The notes beneath the pieces were generated by a model, which saw nothing but the letters and a program-made list of their open reading frames with translations, had not been told where the DNA came from and ran no database searches. Made by a program: the position numbers and the translations under genes. A stretch of 40,568 bases of DNA from Lachnospiraceae bacterium (GTDB lineage Bacteria > Bacillota > Clostridia > Lachnospirales > Lachnospiraceae): positions 70,379 to 110,946 of the forward strand of contig JAFQZU010000004.1 of the NCBI GenBank assembly GCA_017405805.1, read 5' to 3'. Below are positions 34,289 to 40,568 of this stretch, one piece after another. Every line of letters starts with the position of its first letter. Positions within the stretch are counted from its first letter, which is position 1.

Positions 34289-35797
34289 ATGACGAAGTAC
34301 GGGATAGACCCCGGTGATTATATCCATATTTTCAGGGAGATGCTCCACGTATCCAGCGACGGATTCATCGTAGTCGACCGCGGCAGTATCGTGACGGATA
34401 TCAGTGAAAAGTACTGTGAATTTCTCGGAAAGCCCCGGAAGGAGATCGTCGGATATCACATAACCAAGACCATCCCCAACTCGAAGATGATGGACGTGGT
34501 CGAATACGGCTACGCCGATGAGCTTGCGCTGCACCACTATGTCCCCGGCTACACCAGGGACAATGAAGACGCCTTCGTCCTGGTCAGCCGCTCGGCCGTC
34601 AGGAACGGGAAGGGCGAGATCGTCGCCGGGATCGCCCAGGTCTATTTTCGCGATCAGTCCTTAAAAGTCGCGAAGAGTATGATCAGAGAAGTGCAGGAGA
34701 TGGAACTGTACAAAGAGCTCTACGAGAACATGGACGGACAGAACTTCTCCTTTAAGGACGTGATCGGAAGCAGCGCGATGTTTCAGGAGATCAAGAAGCA
34801 AGGCGTCAAAGCTGCGCAGAACGCGTTCCCCGTGCTGATCACGGGCGAGAGCGGGACGGGAAAGGATGTTTTTGCGAGGGCCATTCACAAGGCAAGCAGC
34901 CGGGCAGGCCGTCCCATGGTGGCGGTCAACTGTGCCGCGATCCCGAACGATCTTCTGGAAACGGAACTTTTCGGGTATGACGAGGGTGCCTTCACGGGCG
35001 CCAAAAGAGGCGGAAAGCCCGGTAAATTCCAGCTCGCGGACCGAGGGACGCTGTTTTTGGACGAGATCGGCGATATGCCGCTGCTGATGCAGGCAAAGCT
35101 CCTCAGGGTGCTGCAGGAAAAAGAGATCGATCCCATCGGCGGCAGCAGGACGATCCCCGTGGACGTGCGCATCATCGCCGCCACCAACAAAAATCTGGAA
35201 GAGATGGTAAAGCGGGAGGAGTTCAGAGAGGATCTGTACTACAGACTTAACGTCATTACCATCAATATGCCGCCGCTGCGCGAACGCAGGGACGACATCG
35301 AAGAGCTGTCCCGCAAGTTCCTTTCGGACCTCAATAAGGAATATCACAAGAGCATTGTTTTCTCGGAAGATGTCATTGAGCAGTTCATGAAATACGACTG
35401 GCCGGGGAATATCCGGGAGCTCTACAGCGTGATCGCGGCCGCGTATGCCACCAGCGACGGGCTCACCATTGACCTGCACGACCTGCCCGGGAAATTCTAC
35501 TCGGAGCACTACACCTCTTCGCTGGCGGCGAGAGAAAAGGCGGAAGCAGCTTTTGGCGAGAACGACAGCGGCGGGAGATCCGATCTCACACCGGACCCGG
35601 AGCAGGCGCCGGCATTCATAACGGAGGAAGAGTTCAAAGCCCTTCCGATCAGGGAGCGGATCGAGAGGATCGAGTATTATTTTATAAAAGAAGCGTATGA
35701 AAAGAAGCGCAGCATGAGAAAGGCGGCGGAATACCTGGAGATCCCGCTGGCCACCTACGCGAGAAAAAAGAAGCATTACGAGGAAAAATTCGGATAA
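34289..35797 (+). CDS. Sigma-54-dependent activator (PAS-AAA+-HTH), paralogue 2
   Basis: Paralogue of the preceding activator, 502 residues. The PAS domain (about 15-125: [32 protein letters not shown]) and AAA+ domain are intact, with [32 protein letters not shown] and [12 protein letters not shown] longer acidic linker (about 410-450) precedes the helix-turn-helix [30 protein letters not shown] precedes the ATG. Its own promoter is of the sigma-54 type, so it is either self-activated or switched on by paralogue 1, giving a cascade or positive loop. The CoA operon at 10668 is the only other sigma-54 target visible in the window. Confidence 0.92.
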   Translation: MTKYGIDPGDYIHIFREMLHVSSDGFIVVDRGSIVTDISEKYCEFLGKPRKEIVGYHITKTIPNSKMMDVVEYGYADELALHHYVPGYTRDNEDAFVLVSRSAVRNGKGEIVAGIAQVYFRDQSLKVAKSMIREVQEMELYKELYENMDGQNFSFKDVIGSSAMFQEIKKQGVKAAQNAFPVLITGESGTGKDVFARAIHKASSRAGRPMVAVNCAAIPNDLLETELFGYDEGAFTGAKRGGKPGKFQLADRGTLFLDEIGDMPLLMQAKLLRVLQEKEIDPIGGSRTIPVDVRIIAATNKNLEEMVKREEFREDLYYRLNVITINMPPLRERRDDIEELSRKFLSDLNKEYHKSIVFSEDVIEQFMKYDWPGNIRELYSVIAAAYATSDGLTIDLHDLPGKFYSEHYTSSLAAREKAEAAFGENDSGGRSDLTPDPEQAPAFITEEEFKALPIRERIERIEYYFIKEAYEKKRSMRKAAEYLEIPLATYARKKKHYEEKFG

Positions 35798-35809
35798 AGA
35801 GTCAGAAAA

Positions 35810-35874
35810 ACAGCCATCTATAAGTATCTTGGACCGTATTCACTTAAAGTCCTGCGATACATATAGATGGCTGT
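35810..35874. terminator. Bidirectional terminator
   Basis: ACAGCCATCTATA (35810-35822) is a perfect inverted repeat of 35862-35874, with additional pairing inside (GTATC with GATAC; GGAC with GTCC). It is flanked by AAAAA on the left and TATTT on the right and lies between convergent genes, so it can serve both strands. Confidence 0.75.
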
Positions 35875-35892
35875 ATTTCCTATGTTAATCTG

Positions 35893-36744
35893 TCATTCGG
35901 GAGCCTGCGCCCGCTCTTCCCTGATGGAGGGCCTGAGCGCGCCGTCTTCTCCGAATTCATATTCCCGTCCGTCGATGGTCTGGGTTCCGGTCTGCATGAC
36001 GCCCTCTTCATTCAGGTAATACTGCTTTCCGTCATCCATGATCCACCCGGTCTGCATGTCTCCGAAGACACTGAAGAAATACCATTTCTCATCCTGCAGC
36101 ATCCATCCGGTCTGCGCCGCACCGCTCTTTGTCAGGTAATACTTCCGGTTTCCGGCATTGATCCAGCCGGTCTGCATGACGCCGCTTCGGTCCAGATAGT
36201 AGAGGGCGCCGCCGATCCGGTTCCAGCCGGTCTGCATCTTACCGCTGACGTCATCCATGTAATACCATCTCTGGTTGTTGGAGAGCCATCCCAGATGCAC
36301 GCTGCTGTCCTCGCGGATGAAGTACCAGTCTCCGCCGGGGCAGATCCATCCGCCCTGCATCCGCCTTCCCTCATCGGAGAGGTAGCACAGCCTGCCGTTT
36401 ATGCTGACAAATCCGCTTGCGGGTTCGCCCGTCGCATTGACATAGATATCGCCTTTGCGGGTGACGCGGGGCGCCGAGGAAAGTCTGCCGTCCGCGGAGT
36501 TCGCGGAGATCCCGTCTGCAGCTTCCGTTCCTCCCTCGCCCTTGAGGTCCTCTTCACCGGGGGCCTCTTCGCCGGGATCCGCTTCACTGAGGTCCGCTGC
36601 CGTCTGTTCCGCCGCTGCCGCCTGTTCCGCTGCTGCCGCCGCGGTGTCACCGGCCTCGGCGGCCATGGAAACCATGGAAGGTGCCGCCGCTGCCAGAAGG
36701 AAAGGGAGAATTGCTGTTATAAATGCCTTGTTCAAACGCTTCAT
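35893..36744 (-). CDS. Secreted cell-wall-binding repeat protein
   Basis: Exported protein of 283 residues. A signal peptide (MKRLNKAFITAILPFLLAAAAP, cleavage near MAA) is followed by an Ala/Glu-rich low-complexity linker (about 30-80), then about eight choline-binding/glucan-binding-type repeats of roughly 20 residues (WYYMDDVSGKMQTGW, YYLDRSGVMQTGW, KYYLTKSGAAQTGW and so on). The repeats would anchor it to wall teichoic acid or polysaccharide; no catalytic domain is present. It lies 62 bases downstream of the large glucosaminidase gene with the same repeat type, and could be cotranscribed with it. Confidence 0.85.
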   Translation of the reverse strand: MKRLNKAFITAILPFLLAAAAPSMVSMAAEAGDTAAAAAEQAAAAEQTAADLSEADPGEEAPGEEDLKGEGGTEAADGISANSADGRLSSAPRVTRKGDIYVNATGEPASGFVSINGRLCYLSDEGRRMQGGWICPGGDWYFIREDSSVHLGWLSNNQRWYYMDDVSGKMQTGWNRIGGALYYLDRSGVMQTGWINAGNRKYYLTKSGAAQTGWMLQDEKWYFFSVFGDMQTGWIMDDGKQYYLNEEGVMQTGTQTIDGREYEFGEDGALRPSIREERAQAPE

Positions 36745-36806
36745 AGAATTGCCCTGCGCCTTTTGAATGCTTTACTTGCCGCTGTCTGTGTGTTTGATCC
36801 GCCGGA

Positions 36807-39800
36807 TCAGTCATCGTACTGGGTGAGGTTGTAGCGGTTCACGACGTTCATGCAGTTCGTCACATAGTGATAGGAAGTCGCGTAGCCGTCAGCCTTGATG
36901 TTTTCGAGGTAGGTCCTGGGATCGGTGACGCCGAGCAGGTTGTTGTACCGCGTGCGTCCGTCAAACAGGAAGATGAAGTAACCTTCCACGCCCTGCTCCA
37001 CACTGTCGTATACGCGGAAATTCGCGGAGATCGTCGTGTAGCTGCCGGGGGAGTACTCCTCGCCGGTGCGCAGGCTCACGGACTTGCCGGTCCAGAGGGT
37101 GCCGCACTTGAGGCCGAAGAAGTTGTTGTATTTTTTGCCGAGGGAGGACTCACCGTACGCGCTCTCCAGGATGGCCTGCGCGATGATGGGGGAGTAGACC
37201 TTTACGCCCCACTTGGGAGCGTATTTGCGGACTAGTCTCGCCATCAGGGTGATGAATTCCTCTCTGCTGTTGTAGCCCTGGGAGAAGTCTGTCGTGCAGA
37301 CGCCGTTTTTGTCGAAGGTGTAGGACTGACCGTCGATCGTGACGGTGCCGGTCTGCATGACGCCCCACTCGTTGACATAGTACCACTTGCCGCCCTTGCT
37401 GATCCAGGAGCTGATCTTCATAAATCCGTTGGAGTCCATGTAATAATATTTGTCATAGACCTTGACGAAATTGTTCTGCACCATGGCGCCGTCCGAAGCC
37501 AGGTAGTACCAGTGTCCGTCCAGATTGAGCCAGTCGGATTTCCTCATTCTGCAGTTGCTGTTGAAGTAGTACCACTTGCCGCCGATCTGCTTGAAGCCGG
37601 TCACGGCGATGCCGTATCCGTCGACATAGTACTGATATCCGTTGGAGTTCACAAGCCGGTTCGTCTGCATGACGCCGAGGCTGTTGAAGCAGTAGATATT
37701 CTTGTCGATGGTCTTGAGGCCCGTGGTCATGGCGCCGTTCTTTGCGGGATCCAGATAATACCACTTGCCGCCGATCCGCTGGAAGCCCTTGTGCACGATT
37801 CCGCTGGTATTGAGGTGGTAGCGGTGTCCGCCGACATTGATCCAGCGGGTGTGGAGCTTCACGCCGCTCGCGTCAAAATAGTAGGTCTTTCCGCCGATGG
37901 TCTGCAGTCCGCGGACCATGGCGCCGTTCCTTGCGGGATCCAGGTAGTAGGTCTTGTCGTTCAGGGTCTTCCATCCGGTCTCCATGACGCCGTTTCTGCC
38001 GGCGTAGTACCAGGTCTTGCTGACCTTGATCCATCTGGAAGTGAGCATGGCGCCTGCCGCGTCAAAATAGTACCGCTTCCCGCCGACCATCTTCCAGCCT
38101 GTCAGCGCTGCCCCCTTCGCGGAGGGGTTCAGGTAATAGGACTTGTTTCCGAGCTTGAACCATCCGGTCTGCACGGTGCCGTCGCTGCCGAGCCGATAGC
38201 GGGCGCCGTTCACGGTGACCCACATGTTGTAGCGCTTCGCGCCGCTTCCGTCAAAATAGAAAGTCTTCCCGCCGAGCGTCTTAAACCCGGTATGCATGGC
38301 GCCGTTCTTCGCGGGATCCAGATAATAATACTTGCCGCCGATCTTGCGCAGGCCCGTCTGGATCACGCCATAACCGTTCACATAATAGTAGGTGCCGTTG
38401 CGCTTGCACCAGCCGCCCTTGAGCATGGCGCCGTTGCTGTCCAGGAGATAGGTCTTGCCGCCCAGGGTCAGGAAAGGGCCGGTCTCCATGGCACCGTTCT
38501 TTGCAGGATTCATATAGTACCAGTATCCGCCGTCTTCGATCCAGCCGCTGCGCATGGCGCCGCTCAGATCAAAGAAATACCAGTCGTCGCCGACCTGCGT
38601 CCAGCCGGTCTGCATGATACCGTCTTTGTTGAAATAATAAGTGCTGCCGTCCACCTTGAGGAAGCCGGTCACAGCTTTATTGTTGGAGACGAACTTCCAG
38701 CCGACGCTGCTCTGGATCCAGCTGTTTCCGGCCGCGGTGCCGTCTGCCGTGAGGAGCTGCTCAAGCACGCCTGCGGGCGCATTTACGTTCTCTTCGACGC
38801 CGGCCTTCTTCGCTTCATCCTCCGCTGCCTTCTTTGCTTCATCCTTTACTGCCTTCTTGGCCTCATCCTCTGCTGCCTTCTTTGCCTCAACATCGGAGAT
38901 GGTCTGCGCGCCCGCCGCTTCCTCCGTGACCGCCGCCGCTTCCTTCGTGCCGGCTTCGGCCTTCAGCGCGGGGTCAGCAGCTTCATCACCGGTCAATCCG
39001 TCGATGGAGACAGCAGAACTTGCCATGGCCTCGCCTTCCTCTGCGGCGATTCCAAGGTCTTCCTGCGCGGGGGCTGCTGCTGCTTCTGCTTCGGTTGCTT
39101 TAGCGGCTGCCTCTGCGGTATTTTCTTCAGAACCTTCTTCGGGTTTTTCGGTGGTTTCCGCTGCGGTTTCTTCAGCTGCCTTGGCGGCTGCTGCGTCTTC
39201 AGCAGCTTCAGTGGTTTTGTCTTCGGCTGCTTTGGCTTCTTCGGCTGCTTTTGCTTCTTCGCCTGCTTTTGCTTCCTCGGCTGCTTTTGCTTCCTCAGCT
39301 GCCTTGGCGGCTTCTGCCTCAGCTGCCGCGGCCTCTTCCGGCGTAACGGCGTGTTCTTCGGCGGGCGCCACGACCTGTACTGAGAGAGTGATTGTTACAG
39401 GCTCCTTGTCGAGCAGGAAGGAAGCGTAAACTTCTGCTTCGCCTTCCTTCTCGGCGGTGATGGTTCCATTCTCATCCAGGGAGAGGATCTCCGGGGCACT
39501 GCACTCCCAGGTCACTTCCTCAGGCAATTTGATTTCAGTATTACCGGCTGCTTCCTCCGAGAGAGAAAGAGCCAGTACACGTTCGCTTCCGGCCTCGATC
39601 TCCAGCGGTGCATCCGTATTGATAGGTGTCTTGTCTGCATCATCCGCGTCGACCAGGCAGATGCTGTCTGCCGTGGCGATCGCCTGTGCGGCCTGTTCTT
39701 TTTCGGGGGACGTTCCGCCCGCTGCGGGGGAAACTTCCTCGTCGGGAATAACCATTGCTTCAGGTGTGGGGGACTCGCCGTTGGGATCGGACTCCTCCAT

Positions 39801-39935
39801 TACATATTGTGCTGCTTCCGGTTCCATTTCTGCCGTTTCTGCAGTGACAGAGGTGTCGGCATAGACGTTCATGTTGGCAGTGACAGGTGTAATGGCCAGG
39901 GTTCCGGCCAGCAACAGTGCGATTCTACGCTTCAT
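36807..39935 (-). CDS. Large secreted N-acetylglucosaminidase with cell-wall-binding repeats
   Basis: Probable autolysin of 1042 residues. Order: signal peptide (1-27, ending VYA); a Ser/Glu/Pro-rich stretch; a BIG2-like Ig domain (about 130-190: VTWECSAPEILSLDENGTITAEKEGEAEVYASF); a long Ala/Glu/Lys low-complexity region (about 195-395) with repeated KAAEEA units; about twenty choline-binding-type repeats (about 410-865: WYYLDPAKNGAM, TGWKTLNDKTYYLD and so on); and a C-terminal GH73 glucosaminidase domain (about 880-1042) with catalytic Glu in AILESAYGESSLG and the NNFFGLKC motif. GAAAGGAGT supports ATG 39935. It would cut GlcNAc links in peptidoglycan, probably for daughter-cell separation. 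Confidence 0.9.
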   Translation of the reverse strand: MKRRIALLLAGTLAITPVTANMNVYADTSVTAETAEMEPEAAQYVMEESDPNGESPTPEAMVIPDEEVSPAAGGTSPEKEQAAQAIATADSICLVDADDADKTPINTDAPLEIEAGSERVLALSLSEEAAGNTEIKLPEEVTWECSAPEILSLDENGTITAEKEGEAEVYASFLLDKEPVTITLSVQVVAPAEEHAVTPEEAAAAEAEAAKAAEEAKAAEEAKAGEEAKAAEEAKAAEDKTTEAAEDAAAAKAAEETAAETTEKPEEGSEENTAEAAAKATEAEAAAAPAQEDLGIAAEEGEAMASSAVSIDGLTGDEAADPALKAEAGTKEAAAVTEEAAGAQTISDVEAKKAAEDEAKKAVKDEAKKAAEDEAKKAGVEENVNAPAGVLEQLLTADGTAAGNSWIQSSVGWKFVSNNKAVTGFLKVDGSTYYFNKDGIMQTGWTQVGDDWYFFDLSGAMRSGWIEDGGYWYYMNPAKNGAMETGPFLTLGGKTYLLDSNGAMLKGGWCKRNGTYYYVNGYGVIQTGLRKIGGKYYYLDPAKNGAMHTGFKTLGGKTFYFDGSGAKRYNMWVTVNGARYRLGSDGTVQTGWFKLGNKSYYLNPSAKGAALTGWKMVGGKRYYFDAAGAMLTSRWIKVSKTWYYAGRNGVMETGWKTLNDKTYYLDPARNGAMVRGLQTIGGKTYYFDASGVKLHTRWINVGGHRYHLNTSGIVHKGFQRIGGKWYYLDPAKNGAMTTGLKTIDKNIYCFNSLGVMQTNRLVNSNGYQYYVDGYGIAVTGFKQIGGKWYYFNSNCRMRKSDWLNLDGHWYYLASDGAMVQNNFVKVYDKYYYMDSNGFMKISSWISKGGKWYYVNEWGVMQTGTVTIDGQSYTFDKNGVCTTDFSQGYNSREEFITLMARLVRKYAPKWGVKVYSPIIAQAILESAYGESSLGKKYNNFFGLKCGTLWTGKSVSLRTGEEYSPGSYTTISANFRVYDSVEQGVEGYFIFLFDGRTRYNNLLGVTDPRTYLENIKADGYATSYHYVTNCMNVVNRYNLTQYDD

Positions 39936-39951
39936 TGATGGATACTCCTTT

Positions 39952-39970
39952 CAAATGTTAACAACATTTG
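39952..39970 (-). promoter_or_regulatory. Inverted repeat in the autolysin leader
   Basis: CAAATGTT-N3-AACATTTG, a 19-base palindrome, lies between the promoter and the ribosome site of the glucosaminidase gene. It may be a repressor operator or a small leader hairpin close to the AAAGGAG. Confidence 0.5.
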
Positions 39971-39975
39971 TCCCA

Positions 39976-40004
39976 AGTATACAGCAAGAAGTGACATAAT
40001 GCAA
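39976..40004 (-). promoter_or_regulatory. Promoter of the glucosaminidase gene
   Basis: On the minus strand TTGCAT (40004-39999) and TATACT (39981-39976) are separated by 17 bases. The start would be near 39969, giving a leader of about 35 bases. Upstream of it, 40005-40102 is AT-rich with nothing recognisable. Confidence 0.7.
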
Positions 40005-40102
40005 ACGAAAATATTAAGTTTATGTAATAAATTTTTAATATTTTACGAGAGAAGGGGATAAAGAGAGGAAAAAGAGCATCGATTCTGGTGTGAAAAAGGT
40101 GG

Positions 40103-40568
40103 GGGATCAGGTTTGTAGGTGGTCACAGAGCGAGCTTCCGTGGTCAGCATGCCCACAAACCTAACTGCTGTGACTACGGCAGGGGATCAGGTTTGTAGGT
40201 GGTCACAGAGCGAGCTTCCGTGGTCATCATGCCCACAAACCTAACTGCTGTGACCACGGCAGGGGGTTAGGTTTGTAGGTGGTCACAGAGCGAGCTGCCG
40301 TGGTCAGCATGACCACAAACCTAACTGCTGTGACCACGGCAGTGGATCAGGTTTGTAGGTGGTCACAGAGCGAGCTGCCGTGGTCAGCATGACCACAAAC
40401 CTAACTGCTGTGACTACGGCAGTGGATCAGGTTTGCAGGTGGTCACAGGGCGAGCTTCCGTGGTCATCATGCCCACAAACCTAACTGCTGTGACTACGGC
40501 AGGGGATCAGGTTTGTAGGTGGTCACAGAGCGAGCTTCCGTGGTCATCATGCCCACAAACCTAACTGC
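40103..40568. repeat. Tandem array of 80-bp repeats, running off the window
   Basis: Six head-to-tail copies begin at 40103, 40183, 40263, 40343, 40423 and 40503; the last is cut by the window end. The period is exactly 80 bases with no insertions or deletions and only a few substitutions. Each unit contains nested inverted repeats: AGGTTTGT with ACAAACCT, GGTCACAG with CTGTGACC, and in copy 3 CTGCCGTGGTCA (40295-40306) with TGACCACGGCAG (40331-40342), besides the hairpin GTGGTCA-GCA-TGACCAC (40300-40316). There are no unique spacers, so it is not a CRISPR array. No open frame or known element is recognised. Confidence 0.9.

Noticed and set aside
37512-39383. Plus-strand open frame of about 623 codons opposite the glucosaminidase
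   Set aside because: Its repeats are only the antisense of the cell-wall-binding repeats; the minus strand has signal peptide, repeats and GH73 domain.
40103-40568. Tandem repeats as a CRISPR array
   Set aside because: The whole 80-base period is conserved; there are no short repeats with unique spacers and no cas genes.

Overview
The window looks like chromosome of a GC-rich Clostridia member, most likely Lachnospiraceae. This rests on Firmicutes gene order (pyk, a GMP-kinase-like gene, holB, ricT, trmN6-like, rsmI; tadA next to the SRP RNA), AGGAGG-type ribosome sites, LacI/PTS sugar genes, YesL and CdaR-like proteins, and choline-binding-type cell-wall repeats. No rRNA, tRNA, CRISPR array, transposase or phage gene was found. 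Genus and species cannot be named from this stretch.

Layout. 1-10.3 kb is a carbohydrate region: a neopullulanase-like GH13 enzyme; an amylosucrase-like GH13 enzyme behind a promoter with a perfect cre/LacI-type box; a LacI repressor; a Cof-type HAD phosphatase; a sucrose/trehalose-type PTS EIIBCA; then ptsH and ptsI. The HPr has the catalytic His15 but Lys at the regulatory position 46. 10.3-15.5 kb is a four-gene CoA module (crotonase, GntP permease, class III CoA-transferase, acyl-CoA dehydrogenase) behind a sigma-54 (-24/-12) promoter and closed by a strong terminator. Its gene content parallels the carnitine-reduction (Cai) pathway. A phasin-like acidic protein follows. 16.2-17.5 kb holds murG and a TSCPD protein on the minus strand.

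17.7-27.9 kb is housekeeping: pyruvate kinase, a guanylate-kinase-like protein, DNA polymerase III delta', RicT, a tRNA methyltransferase, RsmI, methionine aminopeptidase with a SEC-C tail, methionyl-tRNA synthetase, a small secreted protein and a YesL-type membrane protein. 28.0-30.3 kb has an MsmK/UgpC-type ABC ATPase and a CdaR/PucR-type regulator. A 228-bp imperfect palindrome lies between convergent genes and supplies the last codons of a radical SAM gene. The SRP RNA and tadA follow on the minus strand.

32.5-35.8 kb carries two paralogous PAS-AAA+-HTH sigma-54 activators with intact GAFTGA motifs; the second has its own sigma-54 promoter. They are the natural candidates to drive the CoA operon, the only other sigma-54 promoter found. 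35.9-39.9 kb encodes two secreted cell-wall-repeat proteins on the minus strand, one a 1042-residue glucosaminidase. The window ends inside an array of exact-period 80-bp tandem repeats with internal fold-back symmetry.

The most interesting candidate system is the sigma-54-controlled Cai-like hydroxyacid/enoate module together with the paired activators. The large palindromic element, the 80-bp array and the Lys46 HPr come next.
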